In this document: positions 1 to 8,861 of the stretch, piece after piece
Numbering within the stretch: the first letter of the stretch is position 1
Layout: each line of letters opens with the position of its first letter
Assembly: GCF_016616235.1 (NCBI RefSeq)
Contig: NZ_CP067100.1
Span: 2,787,001 to 2,851,000 of the forward strand
From: Bradyrhizobium diazoefficiens
GTDB taxonomy: Bacteria > Pseudomonadota > Alphaproteobacteria > Rhizobiales > Xanthobacteraceae
Reading direction: 5' to 3'
DNA: 64,000 nt
Position numbers and translations under genes: made by a program
Notes under the pieces: model-generated
Seen by the model: only the letters and a program-made list of their open reading frames with translations
The model's database searches: none
Told to the model about the DNA's origin: nothing

Positions 1-470
1 ACGATCGCGCGGCTCAAATGGAAGCCCGCAGCGCGGTAGAGATCGCTGATCGCGCCTGCGATCGCGGCGAGGTCGGCCTGCGAGACCTGCTTGCCGAGAT
101 AGGATTGATAGACCGCGGCGAACCGATCGCCGGAGATGGCATGGGCGCCGCTGACGTTGACACCGCGCAGCACGAACTGCGGCCTGGCGTCACCGCCGGT
201 GGCGTTGGGCTGGCCGACCGTCGGCAGCCTGACCGCAGGACGTCTCAGCGATTCCTGCTCGGTTTGGTTTTCAAAGTATTTCTCGGGCTGGCGCGGATCA
301 AAGCCAGGCGCGTTCGCCTGCTGCGCGAAGGCCGGCGGAATTCCCGTGAAAGTCGGTGCCAGCAGCACCAGCGCGGTAAGCAGATGCCGCTTCTCCGTGC
401 GCGCAACGAGCCGTTCTCCGTAGTTTGACGGAGAAGCTCCCATGCGCCGGTAAGGGTTCGTTAGCCGCAT
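1..470 (-). CDS. TpsB/FhaC-type two-partner secretion protein, N-terminal part only
   Basis: This is the first ~156 codons of a gene that runs off the left edge. The translation has a basic N-terminus, a hydrophobic stretch (LLTALVLLAPTFTG) and a likely cleavage site at PPAFA-QQ. A Pro/Gln-rich linker follows. The last part (FVLRGVNVSGAHAISGDRFA and on to LYRAAGFHLSRAIV) matches the POTRA_2 pattern of ShlB/FhaC/HecB proteins. Such proteins form an outer-membrane barrel that exports a large TpsA partner. ATG codons are in frame at 470 and 443 and neither has a clear ribosome site, so the start is uncertain. The barrel lies outside the window, so the family call rests on signal peptide plus POTRA only. 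Confidence 0.7.
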   Translation of the reverse strand, partial: MRLTNPYRRMGASPSNYGERLVARTEKRHLLTALVLLAPTFTGIPPAFAQQANAPGFDPRQPEKYFENQTEQESLRRPAVRLPTVGQPNATGGDARPQFVLRGVNVSGAHAISGDRFAAVYQSYLGKQVSQADLAAIAGAISDLYRAAGFHLSRAI

Positions 471-600
471 GATTTTTCATAGTTTTTTATGGTCAATGAA
501 TCGTTAACGGCAGCTTCCGACTGGCCGCTTTCCGCTAAGTCTATGTTGAATGATTTCGGATACCCCTCAGGACTGGCTGTAACGCGGACTGAGGATCGTC

Positions 601-1845
601 ATGCTGGGCAAAATTGGAATGCGGTGCGCCTTCGCGGCAGCACTGGTCCTGGGAACGGCTTCCGGTGCATTCGCCGCCGATGACGGCGTCTGGTCGGTCA
701 GCAAGTCTTCAGGCGAGGTCTGGCTTGCCACCTCCGGTGCGCAGCCTGTGTCCTTGAATCAGGACGGGACGCTCAAGCCCGGCGACACCATTCGCACCGG
801 CCGCAACGGGCGCGTCCTGCTCGTCCGCGGCGAGGAAAGCATTCTGATCTCCCCGAATTCGGTGGTCGGTTTGCCGGCCGAGAAGAAGGAGGGCCTCTCG
901 ACCACCATCATCCAGCAAGCGGGTTCAATCCTGCTCGAGGTCGAGAAACGCAACGTCAAGCATTTCGAGGTCGAGACGCCCTATCTCGCGGCCGTCGTCA
1001 AGGGAACGCAGTTCAGCGTAACCGTGGGCGCGGGCAGCACCAAGGTCGGCGTCGTCCGCGGCCAGGTCGAAGTCTCCGACTTCAAGACCGGACAGATCGC
1101 CCAGGTCATGCCCGGACAATCCGCCACCGCCTTCGAGCACGGCAAGCCCGGCCTCAGCCTGAGCGGTGCCGGGACCTTTAATCCGATCGAGCAGGGCAAG
1201 CCGCGCGCTTCGACGATCGAGCGCGTTCCCGTGCCGAAGTCCGGCCTGTCGGCGCCGCGCAATGCGGCGAGCGGCCATGCGATCCATGCGCTTGGCCCGA
1301 TCGACAGGGGGACCAAGGCCGCCGGCGCGCCGAAGCAATCGCATCAGGCGAGCGGAGCGCACGCGCCCAAGGCCGGCGTCGTGCGCATCTCGAGCTCGCT
1401 CGGCGAGGTCAAGCTGAACTTCCACAAGGTCACGCACGGCCTCGCCCGCGGCGCCGCTGCTCCCGGACAGGTGCGCAATGCGAACACCAGCAGCAGCACC
1501 GAGACGGTCTGGAGCGATACCAAGGCGAGCACGACGACAACGGCTAGCAACAGCTCCAGCGTCACGGCTGTCACCATGAGCAGCAGCGCATCTGCGGCCA
1601 GTGCGACATCCTCGTCGTCAAGCGCGACGGCGACCGTTGCGACCAGCGCTGGATCGACCAGCGACGCGTCGGGCAAGAACGGCAACAACGGCAACGGGAA
1701 TAGCGGCAATAGCGGCAACGGCAATGGAAGCGGCAACGGTAGCGGCAATAGCGGTGCCACCGGTAACGGTAAGGGCAACAACGGTAACGGCAATGGAAAT
1801 GGCGGCGGCAACGGCAGCAACGGTCACGGCAACGGCCGGCACTGA
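601..1845 (+). CDS. FecR-domain protein with Gly/Asn-rich tail
   Basis: A secreted protein of 414 residues with a signal peptide ending near residue 25 (SGAFA-ADDG). Residues ~35-165 form a FecR-type beta domain: the entry to it (GDTIRTGRNGRVLLVRGEES) and the later FEVETPYLAAVVKGTQFSV are typical. The C-terminal ~140 residues are low complexity, first Ser/Thr/Ala-rich, then GN/NG repeats encoded by short tandem DNA repeats. FecR domains act as periplasmic or surface modules and are often linked to CHASE2 proteins and two-partner secretion. Here a CHASE2 protein follows 58 bp downstream and a TpsB-like gene diverges upstream. I infer a cell-envelope sensing or adhesion role. No iron-uptake sigma factor or receptor is nearby, so it is not a classical FecR anti-sigma protein. 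Confidence 0.85.
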   Translation: MLGKIGMRCAFAAALVLGTASGAFAADDGVWSVSKSSGEVWLATSGAQPVSLNQDGTLKPGDTIRTGRNGRVLLVRGEESILISPNSVVGLPAEKKEGLSTTIIQQAGSILLEVEKRNVKHFEVETPYLAAVVKGTQFSVTVGAGSTKVGVVRGQVEVSDFKTGQIAQVMPGQSATAFEHGKPGLSLSGAGTFNPIEQGKPRASTIERVPVPKSGLSAPRNAASGHAIHALGPIDRGTKAAGAPKQSHQASGAHAPKAGVVRISSSLGEVKLNFHKVTHGLARGAAAPGQVRNANTSSSTETVWSDTKASTTTTASNSSSVTAVTMSSSASAASATSSSSSATATVATSAGSTSDASGKNGNNGNGNSGNSGNGNGSGNGSGNSGATGNGKGNNGNGNGNGGGNGSNGHGNGRH

Positions 1846-1903
1846 CGCGAATTCCGGGGGATGAGGGGACGCACCCGATAAAGCGGGGGCGCGGGAGGAT
1901 CGG

Positions 1904-4648
1904 GTGAAACGCTATCGGCCGCATGTTCTGGTCGTGATCGCGCTGGCGGTCGTGCTGTCCACGGGATGGCATGGCGCGCTTCGCAATGTGCTCACCGACC
2001 TGCGTTTCGCCTGGCAATCGCGTGCGGCCAGCGGCGATGTCGTCGTGGTGGCCATCGACGCGCCCTCGATTGACCAGATTGGGATCTGGCCGTGGCCACG
2101 CCGGCTCCACGCCGAACTGCTGCATAGGTTAGAGGCGGCGGGAGCGCAGGACGTCGCCTTCGACATCGATTTCAGCACGCCGTCGGATCCGGCCTCGGAC
2201 GCGGCCTTCCTTACCGCGCTTCGCGAGGTCGGTGGTTCGACGATCCTGCCATCCTTCAAGCAGCCGGCGCCAAACGGCGGCGCGGCTCACATCAATCGCC
2301 CCCTGAAGCCGTTCAGCAACCAGTCCTGGCCGGCTGTCGTCAATGTCGCGATCGAATCCGACGGCCTCGTCCGCCGTTATCCGGTCAGCGAGAGGCTCGG
2401 CGACTCCCAGCTGCCGTCGATGGCCGTCGTGCTGGCCGGACAGGACGCCAATCGGCGGCCGCCCTTCCTGATCGATTTCAGCATTCGTGTGGCCTCCATC
2501 CCGACCGTCTCCTATTCCGACGTGCTGCGCGGCGATGCTGCGACGCTCGCCAAGTTGAGAGACAAGAAGATCATCGTCGGTGCCACCGCGCTCGAGCTGG
2601 GCGACCGGTTCAGTGTTCCGAATGGCAAGATCATCTCGGGGCCGGCCCTCCAGGCGCTCGCGGCGGAAACCATCCTCCAGCACCGGATGCTGCGCTGGAC
2701 GTCCGATGTCGGCATGTTCTTTGGCTTGGGCCTGATCTGTCTCCTGATGATGTATTCGTGGCGCCGTCTCTCACCAGGCGTCCGCGTCGCGGTTCTAGTC
2801 GCGACGGGGGCGGGCGTCGAGCTGACCGCTGCCCTGGTGCAGGCAAAGTGGCCGCTCATCATCGACACTTCGCTGTTTCACATCGCGATCATCGCCTATC
2901 TGGCGGCGATCGCGCTCGACGAGATCGATTTCCGCAGTCTTCTGGGGCGCATCGCCGAGAGCCGCTTTCATCGTATCGCGATGTCGCTCGGCGATGGCCT
3001 GGTCTGCACCGACGAGGATCACCGGATCACCGTGTGGAATCCCGGCGCCAGCGCGATCTTCGGCTACATGCCGACCGAAGTGATCGGACGTCCGTTCGAA
3101 ATACTTTGCGCCGTGCCCACGGACAGCGGTGCAAAGGCTTTCGCCATTCGCGATGCTGCGCGCCAGTCGCTGCTGGTGCCAGGTGGCGCCGTCGTCGTCG
3201 AGTTCGAAGGACGGCGCAAGAATGGCGAGACGTTTCCCGTCGAGGCGAGCTTCTCTGGCTGGCAGGGAACGGACGGATTCCAGTGCGGAGCGATCCTGCG
3301 CGACATCTCGGTTCGCAAGCGAGAGGCCGAGCGTGTCAGATATCTCGCCGAACATGACGCGCTGACGGGGCTTGCCAACCGCAACATGCTGCATGCAGGC
3401 CTCGCTGACATGATTGCGGACGCAGAGCGGCGTTCTTGCGAGGTCGCGCTGCTTGTGATCGGACTCGACGGCTTCCAGCGCATCAACGACATGCTGGGGC
3501 ACTCCGCCGGCGATCTGGTGCTACAGGCGGTCGCCGTTCGCCTGAAGGAGCAGGTCGGAGATGGAGCGATCGTTGCCCGGCTCAGCGGAGATGAATTCAC
3601 CATCGCGCGCGAAAGCGCCGACGGCGGCGAGCCGATCGCGGAGTTGGCCGAGCGAATCGCGCGCGCGTTCGAAGCGCCGCTCGCATCGGGCACGCGTCAG
3701 CATCGCGTGCGGATCAGCATCGGGGTCGCGCTGTATCCCGAAGGCGGGCACACCGCCGATGATCTCCTCAGCAACGGTCACCTCGCACTGACCAAGGCCA
3801 AGCTGACGCGGCGCGGCAGCCATGTGATCTTCGAGAATGCAATCCGGCAGGAGCTGGAGAACCGGCTGATGCTGGAGGGCGAACTGGCCCTTGCCGCCGA
3901 TCGCGGCGAGTTCGAGCTGTTTTATCAGCCCCAGGTTCGGCTGGTCGACGGCAGCCTGGTCGGAGCCGAAGCGCTCATCCGCTGGCGGCACCCCGTGCGC
4001 GGCTACGTGTCGCCCGGCGAGTTCATGCCGGTGGTCAACACCTCGGCGCTGTCCGAGCGGATCGCGAACTGGGTGATGGAGACCGCCGCTCGTCAGGCGC
4101 GCGCCTGGGAATTGTCAGGCAACAATGTGCGCGTTGCGATCAATCTCTCGCCGTCGCAGCTGCACTCCGGCGATCTCGCGCATTCGGTTGCGGCACTGCT
4201 TGAAACGACCGGACTCTCACCCTCGCTGCTCGAGCTCGAGGTCACCGAAGACATCCTGCTCCATGACGAGGCCCGCGTGCTCGACATGTTCGAGCGGATC
4301 CAGCGGCTCGGTGTCCGCATCCTGTTCGATGACTTCGGCACCGGCTACGCAAGCCTGAGCTACCTGAAGAAATTCCCGCTCGACGGCCTCAAGATCGACC
4401 GGTCCTTCGTGCTCGACCTGCTCTCCGATTCCGACGACGCGGCGATCGTCGGATCGACCATCGGCCTCAGCAAACAGCTTGGTCTCACGGCCGTGGCTGA
4501 AGGCATCGAGGACCGCGCCACGGCCGATGTCCTGGTCAGCATGGGATGCGAGGAGGGGCAGGGCTATTTCTTCGGCCGCCCGATGCCCGCCGCGGCGTTC
4601 GAGAAGCAATTTCTCACGGAGGAGCTCGACGTCGTCAGCGCCGCCTGA
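1904..4648 (+). CDS. CHASE2-PAS-GGDEF-EAL cyclic-di-GMP signalling protein
   Basis: A 914-residue membrane sensor that starts with GTG. An N-terminal membrane anchor leads into an extracytoplasmic CHASE2 domain (to ~residue 260). Three membrane helices (~270-340), a PAS domain (~355-470), GGDEF (~480-640) and EAL (~650-905) follow. The cyclase motif reads SGDEF at 561-565 instead of GGDEF, which is sometimes still active. No RxxD inhibitory site is visible at the usual place. The EAL domain keeps its signature (EAL at 689-691, DDFGTGYASLSYL, EGIE), so phosphodiesterase activity is likely. It probably senses an envelope signal and sets local c-di-GMP. The FecR-domain gene just upstream is the natural candidate for a partner. 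Confidence 0.9.
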   Translation: MKRYRPHVLVVIALAVVLSTGWHGALRNVLTDLRFAWQSRAASGDVVVVAIDAPSIDQIGIWPWPRRLHAELLHRLEAAGAQDVAFDIDFSTPSDPASDAAFLTALREVGGSTILPSFKQPAPNGGAAHINRPLKPFSNQSWPAVVNVAIESDGLVRRYPVSERLGDSQLPSMAVVLAGQDANRRPPFLIDFSIRVASIPTVSYSDVLRGDAATLAKLRDKKIIVGATALELGDRFSVPNGKIISGPALQALAAETILQHRMLRWTSDVGMFFGLGLICLLMMYSWRRLSPGVRVAVLVATGAGVELTAALVQAKWPLIIDTSLFHIAIIAYLAAIALDEIDFRSLLGRIAESRFHRIAMSLGDGLVCTDEDHRITVWNPGASAIFGYMPTEVIGRPFEILCAVPTDSGAKAFAIRDAARQSLLVPGGAVVVEFEGRRKNGETFPVEASFSGWQGTDGFQCGAILRDISVRKREAERVRYLAEHDALTGLANRNMLHAGLADMIADAERRSCEVALLVIGLDGFQRINDMLGHSAGDLVLQAVAVRLKEQVGDGAIVARLSGDEFTIARESADGGEPIAELAERIARAFEAPLASGTRQHRVRISIGVALYPEGGHTADDLLSNGHLALTKAKLTRRGSHVIFENAIRQELENRLMLEGELALAADRGEFELFYQPQVRLVDGSLVGAEALIRWRHPVRGYVSPGEFMPVVNTSALSERIANWVMETAARQARAWELSGNNVRVAINLSPSQLHSGDLAHSVAALLETTGLSPSLLELEVTEDILLHDEARVLDMFERIQRLGVRILFDDFGTGYASLSYLKKFPLDGLKIDRSFVLDLLSDSDDAAIVGSTIGLSKQLGLTAVAEGIEDRATADVLVSMGCEEGQGYFFGRPMPAAAFEKQFLTEELDVVSAA

Positions 4649-4657
4649 ACCGCCTCG

Positions 4658-4918
4658 CTAGCGCCGGCGGGCGATGGCCACACCAAACAGGAACGCGACG
4701 AACAGGCTGGCGAGCGGCGCTTCGCGCGTGATCGCCGCAACAGTCGCGAGCGGTCGTCCGGGCTTTCGCGCTTCATCGATGGCATAGGTGAGGCGGTCGA
4801 CGGCGGTGCGCAAACCTCCCGCGACCTCTCCGACGGTGTGAGACACGTCGGTCGCGACGTCGATGGCGCGTTCGGCCATGCCGGGCTGGGGATTGGGCTG
4901 CGGTGTTTCCGTGCTCAA
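4658..4918 (-). CDS. small DUF883/ElaB-like membrane protein
   Basis: About 86 residues: an acidic/polar amphipathic helix (ERAIDVATDVSHTVGEV) followed by one C-terminal membrane segment (PLASLFVAFLFGVAIARRR) with a basic end. This is the layout of DUF883/ElaB/YqjD-type inner-membrane proteins, some of which bind ribosomes. I chose TTG at 4918 because a GGAGG sits 8 bp upstream of it. An ATG at 4960 would add 14 residues. It ends 9 bp from the convergent c-di-GMP gene. Confidence 0.6.
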   Translation of the reverse strand: MSTETPQPNPQPGMAERAIDVATDVSHTVGEVAGGLRTAVDRLTYAIDEARKPGRPLATVAAITREAPLASLFVAFLFGVAIARRR

Positions 4919-4958
4919 GTGCGCGACCTCCGAACCTGACAGAGAACTCGAGACCGGC

Positions 4959-5024
4959 ACCTTTGGCTATCCGCGCGAGCGCTCGTTTTGGAACAGCGGG
5001 CCCGAAGACCTTTGGCTATCCGCG
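4959..5024. repeat. imperfect ~49-bp tandem duplication upstream of the arginase gene
   Basis: The 17-mer ACCTTTGGCTATCCGCG occurs at 4959-4975 and again at 5008-5024. Each copy is followed by a GC-rich 8-mer and CGTTTTG(G)AAC, so the duplicated unit is about 40-49 bp. It lies between the small membrane protein and arginase. It could be a regulatory duplication or a decayed palindromic element. Confidence 0.6.
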
Positions 5025-5183
5025 ACAGGCGCCGTTTTGAACGGCGGGTGCCGGCCTTGCAGGGAAAATGCGCCATGGCGCAATTAGTTCCGGCCGAATC
5101 CATTTCGCCGCGAACTCCCCGGGAAACGACGGATGCGAATCTCTGTTAGGCTGGTGCAGCCTTGCTGAACTCGGGAGATTGCC

Positions 5184-6161
5184 GTGACCGACCGGACCAT
5201 GACGGATCGCGCCCGGCGTATCGCGCTGCTCGGCGCGCCGATCGACATGGGGGCCTCGCAGCGCGGGACCTTGATGGGCCCTGCGGCGTTGCGCACAGCC
5301 GGCCTTGCGACGCTGCTCGAAAGCCTCGATTTCGAAGTCGTCGATTACGGTGATCTCTCCGTGGCGGAGGTCAGGGACCTCGCCGACAAACCACCGGAAA
5401 ACGCCAATCACTACCGCGAAATCCAGCGCTGGACGCGCGTGCTGAGCCGCAGAGGCCACGAGATCGCGCAAACCGGCGCGCTGCCGATCTTTCTCGGCGG
5501 CGATCACGCCTTGTCGATGGGCTCGGTCAACGCGATGGCGCGCCACTGGCAGGAGCGCGGCCGGGACTTGTTCGTACTCTGGCTGGATGCGCATGCCGAC
5601 TACAATACGCCGGAGACCACGATCACGGCCAACATGCATGGCATGTCGGCGGCGTTCCTGTGCGGCGAGCCCGGCCTCGACGGTCTGCTCGGCGATGATC
5701 CGCGCGCCTCGATCGATCCCGACAGGATCGATCTGTTCGGCGCACGTTCGATCGACAAGCTCGAAAAGGAACTGATGCGCGCGCGACGGATCAGGATCGT
5801 CGACATGCGCCAGATCGACGAGTTCGGCGTTGCTGTCTTGATCCGCCGCGTCATCGAGCGCGTCAAGGCGCGCAATGGTGTGCTGCATGTCAGCTTCGAC
5901 GTCGATTTTCTCGATCCTTGCGTGGCGCCGGGCGTCGGCACCACCGTGCCGGGCGGAGCGACCTATCGCGAGGCTCACCTGATCATGGAGCTGCTGCACG
6001 ATTCCGGCGTGGTCGGGTCGGTCGACATCGTCGAACTCAATCCCTTCCTCGACGAGCGCGGCCGCACTGCGCGGACCGCGGTCGAACTGATCGGCAGTCT
6101 GTTCGGCCAGCAGATCACCGATCGGCCGACGCCGAGCAACGCGATCGCACCGGGAGAATGA
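5184..6161 (+). CDS. rocF: arginase
   Basis: A 325-residue ureohydrolase that hydrolyses L-arginine to ornithine and urea in the cytoplasm with a binuclear Mn centre. The metal-ligand motifs are intact: GGDH at 105-108, DAHAD at 135-139 and SFDVD at 237-241. The N-terminal GAPIDMGASQRGT and C-terminal ELNPFLDERGRTA are typical of arginase. Agmatinase is less likely. The start is GTG with GGGAGA 6 bp upstream. No ornithine-catabolism gene is adjacent, so the gene looks monocistronic. Confidence 0.92.
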   Translation: MTDRTMTDRARRIALLGAPIDMGASQRGTLMGPAALRTAGLATLLESLDFEVVDYGDLSVAEVRDLADKPPENANHYREIQRWTRVLSRRGHEIAQTGALPIFLGGDHALSMGSVNAMARHWQERGRDLFVLWLDAHADYNTPETTITANMHGMSAAFLCGEPGLDGLLGDDPRASIDPDRIDLFGARSIDKLEKELMRARRIRIVDMRQIDEFGVAVLIRRVIERVKARNGVLHVSFDVDFLDPCVAPGVGTTVPGGATYREAHLIMELLHDSGVVGSVDIVELNPFLDERGRTARTAVELIGSLFGQQITDRPTPSNAIAPGE

Positions 6162-6351
6162 ACCTGGCAAGTGAACCTAGCGAGTGAACCGGGCTGCCGG
6201 CGCTTGTGCGCTGCAAGGAAAGGAACTCCTCCTGCGGCCGCTGGATTTAGAGCAGTCCCTATCGAAATCGCCTGGCTTTGAAACAGCTGCGATTTGCAAA
6301 TGCCGCGCTCGGGCTGTTTGATGCGGGCTCAGCGCCAGCCGAGGGCCCGCA

Positions 6352-7617
6352 ATGAGCACGCATCCCGACGACAATCCCGTGACGACTACGCGCCGCCGCC
6401 TTCTCGCCGCCGGTTCGGCAGCCATTGGAGGTGCCGTTCTCGCCGCGGGCGCTTCTGCTGCCGCGGAGACGGATAATCTTCCGCCCAACATTCCCGAATG
6501 GATGAAGGCGCCGGGCGAACCCATGGGAAGCCAGCCTTACGGCGCGCCTTCGCCGTTCGAGAAGGGAGTCGTCAAGAACATCTCGAAGACCCTCAAGCAG
6601 TACATCTCTGCGTCCGGCCGAACCCCCTTGCAGGAGCTCGACGGCATCATCACGCCGAACGGGCTGTTCTACGAGCGGCATCATGGCGGTGTTCCCACCA
6701 TCGATCCGGCGCAGCACCGGCTGATGCTGCATGGATTGGTGGATCGTCCGCTGATCTTCACGATGGACGATCTCAGGCGATTCCCATCGCAGTCGCGCAT
6801 CCACTTCCTCGAATGCTCCGGCAATCCCGGCTACAGCAAGCCCTATGGCAAGACGGCGTCGGACCTTGTGGGTCTCGTGAGCTGCGCCGAGTGGACCGGC
6901 GTGAGCTTGAAGCTGGTGCTGCAGGAGGCCGGGCTGAAGCCGGAGGCCAAGTGGGTGGTCGCCGAGGGCGCCGACGCCGCAGCGCTAACGCGCAGCATCC
7001 CGATCGAGAAGTGCCTGGAGGATGCCATGCTGGTCTACAGCCAGAACGGCGAGCGGCTGCGCCCGCAACAGGGCTATCCGCTGCGGCTGTTGCTGCCGGG
7101 CTTCGAGGGCAACATGAGCGTGAAGTGGCTGCGGCGCCTGCATGTAGCCGCGGAGCCCGTCTATTCGCGCGAGGAGACTTCGAAATACACCGATCTCTTG
7201 CCGGACGGTACCGCGCGCGAGTTCTCCTTCTACATGGAGGCAAAATCGATCATCACGCGGCCGTCGGGCGGCCAGCGCCTGAGCGCGGCCGGCTTCCACG
7301 AGATCACCGGCATCGCCTGGAGCGGGCACGGCAAGATCGTGCGCGTGGACGTGTCTGTCGATGACGGCAAGAGCTGGCAGGAAGCCCGCTTGCAGGAGCC
7401 GGTGCTGACGCGTGCCCTGACGCGTTTCCGTCTGCCATGGCACTGGGACGGCAAGCCTACCGTGATCCAGAGCCGTGCGATCGACGAGACCGGCTATGTG
7501 CAGCCGACGCTAGCCGAGCTGCTCGCAGTGCGCGGCGAGAATTATTTCTACCACAACAATGCGATCTGGCCCTGGCGCATTGCTCACGACGGCGAGGTGA
7601 CGAATGCACTGGCGTAA
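6352..7617 (+). CDS. soxC: SoxC-like sulfite dehydrogenase, molybdenum subunit
   Basis: A 421-residue sulfite-oxidase-family molybdoprotein with a twin-arginine signal (TTRRRLLAAGSAA), so it is folded before export to the periplasm. The Mo-cofactor domain holds FYERHHGGVPTIDPAQHRLM and the conserved FLECSGN Cys region (the molybdenum ligand). A C-terminal dimerisation domain (GHGKIVRVDVSVDDGKSW) follows. SoxC with SoxD forms the sulfane dehydrogenase of thiosulfate oxidation. The downstream cytochrome gene overlaps it by 14 bp, so the two form an operon. No soxXYZAB genes are present here. A SorAB-type sulfite oxidase is the main alternative. Confidence 0.85.
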   Translation: MSTHPDDNPVTTTRRRLLAAGSAAIGGAVLAAGASAAAETDNLPPNIPEWMKAPGEPMGSQPYGAPSPFEKGVVKNISKTLKQYISASGRTPLQELDGIITPNGLFYERHHGGVPTIDPAQHRLMLHGLVDRPLIFTMDDLRRFPSQSRIHFLECSGNPGYSKPYGKTASDLVGLVSCAEWTGVSLKLVLQEAGLKPEAKWVVAEGADAAALTRSIPIEKCLEDAMLVYSQNGERLRPQQGYPLRLLLPGFEGNMSVKWLRRLHVAAEPVYSREETSKYTDLLPDGTAREFSFYMEAKSIITRPSGGQRLSAAGFHEITGIAWSGHGKIVRVDVSVDDGKSWQEARLQEPVLTRALTRFRLPWHWDGKPTVIQSRAIDETGYVQPTLAELLAVRGENYFYHNNAIWPWRIAHDGEVTNALA

Positions 7618-8146
7618 GACTTGCGGTGTCGTCTTCGCGATCCTTGCCGGCATCTGTGCGAACGGAGCGCGAGCACAAGGCTCTTATGGTATCGGCCGCC
7701 CGGCAACGGCCGCCGAGATCGCAGGCTGGAATATCGATGTCGGACACGACGGCAGCAATCTGCCGAAGGGAAGCGGCTCGGTCGGGCATGGGCGTGAGGT
7801 GTACGCTCAACAATGCGCCTCGTGTCACGGCGACAAAGGCGAGGGCGGCGTGGGTGACCGGCTCGCCGGCGGACAGGGCACGATCGGAACGGCAAAGCCA
7901 GTCCGAACCGTTGGCAGCTACTGGCCTTATGCGCCGACACTGTTCGACTACATCCGCCGCGCGATGCCGCAGAATGCGCCGCAATCGCTGAGCGACGACG
8001 ACGTTTACGCAGTGTCGGCCTATATCTTGAACCTGAACGGGCTGGTGGGAGCGGATGCGACCCTCGACGCCAAATCGCTGGCGGCCATCAGAATGCCGAA
8101 CCGGGACAAGTTCGTGGGTGATGCGCGCCCGGATGTGAAGAAATAA
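7604..8146 (+). CDS. monohaem c-type cytochrome, SoxD-like
   Basis: A 180-residue secreted cytochrome c with a signal peptide ending near GARAQ-GS. It has one haem-binding motif, CASCH, around residue 73. The region before it (GIGRPATAAEIAGWNIDVG) resembles the SoxD N-terminus. A possible distal Met lies in RRAMPQNAPQSLSDDD. Canonical SoxD is about twice this length and carries two haems, so this is a one-haem version. It overlaps the soxC-like gene and should take its electrons. Confidence 0.82.
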   Translation: MHWRKTCGVVFAILAGICANGARAQGSYGIGRPATAAEIAGWNIDVGHDGSNLPKGSGSVGHGREVYAQQCASCHGDKGEGGVGDRLAGGQGTIGTAKPVRTVGSYWPYAPTLFDYIRRAMPQNAPQSLSDDDVYAVSAYILNLNGLVGADATLDAKSLAAIRMPNRDKFVGDARPDVKK

Positions 8147-8256
8147 CCCATGGGAACATCAAGTTCCGCACACCGGCTGGAACTTGCTCGAGCGCTTGCC
8201 GGAACTTGCGGGACCAAGTTGAATTAACCCGGGAGAGGAAACAGTGGGGTCTTTCG

Positions 8257-8541
8257 ATGACAGCGGATCGTTTCGCGAACTCCATGTCCTCGGCGCTTCG
8301 CCATCCCGGCGTGATTGCGCTGATCGTGGCCGGCTTGACGATTGCTGCAATGTTGATCGTCGATCACGGACCGTGGAACCGCGCCAGGACGCAGCCGGCT
8401 CATGTTGCCATGTATGCAACGACCGGCGAGGCCGCGCGCGCCGTTGGCGCCAAGGTGCTTCCCACCGAAACGAAATCGCCGGTCGAGCCGGAACGGCCCG
8501 GGCCGAAGACATCCCCGACCGTCAATCCGGTCACGCCGTAA
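8257..8541 (+). CDS. small single-pass membrane protein of unknown function
   Basis: About 94 residues with one clear membrane helix (VIALIVAGLTIAAMLIV) near the N-terminus and a Pro/Thr/Lys-rich tail outside it (VEPERPGPKTSPTVNPVTP). I chose ATG 8257. A purine-rich GGGAGAGGAAA lies 15-25 bp upstream, rather far, and a GTG in another frame sits closer to it. It follows the SoxD-like gene by ~110 bp and may be cotranscribed. I recognise no family. Confidence 0.5.
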   Translation: MTADRFANSMSSALRHPGVIALIVAGLTIAAMLIVDHGPWNRARTQPAHVAMYATTGEAARAVGAKVLPTETKSPVEPERPGPKTSPTVNPVTP

Positions 8542-8607
8542 TTCCCGTCAGCTCTTGCGGCCGGCCCGGAATGACCAGATGAACCATTCGCGATCTCGGC
8601 TCACATT

Positions 8608-8694
8608 ACTCAATCTCTGGGCGCACTCAATCTCTGGGCGCGCTTGTTCGAACGCAAACATTGGAAGCGCTGCGTCAACTGAGTAAACTACTCA
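8608..8694. repeat. 17-bp tandem duplication and a perfect palindrome in a gene-free stretch
   Basis: The 320-bp space 8542-8861 has no convincing gene. It contains ACTCAATCTCTGGGCGC twice back to back (8608-8624, 8625-8641). At 8680-8694 there is a perfect palindrome, TGAGTA-AAC-TACTCA. The segment 8695-8745 is unusually AT-rich for this genome. It probably holds the promoter and operator of the two small genes that follow. Confidence 0.5.
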
Positions 8695-8861
8695 ACCGGC
8701 TCAACTTTCGCAGCCAAAATTAATCTTCTCAATCTAACAAATGATGAGATTCGCCGCCAGCACAAGGCATAGGCTTGACCTGTCACCGCAAGGCCCGAGG
8801 CATCGATCGGTGATGAGAACGCCAGTTGCGCTCCCGCCCACTCCAACAAGGGAGCAGCGCC

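Noticed and set aside
1344..1820. Minus-strand Leu/Pro-rich frame opposite the FecR gene tail
   Set aside because: It is the complement of the Gly/Asn and Ser/Ala codon repeats and has no ribosome site or known domain.
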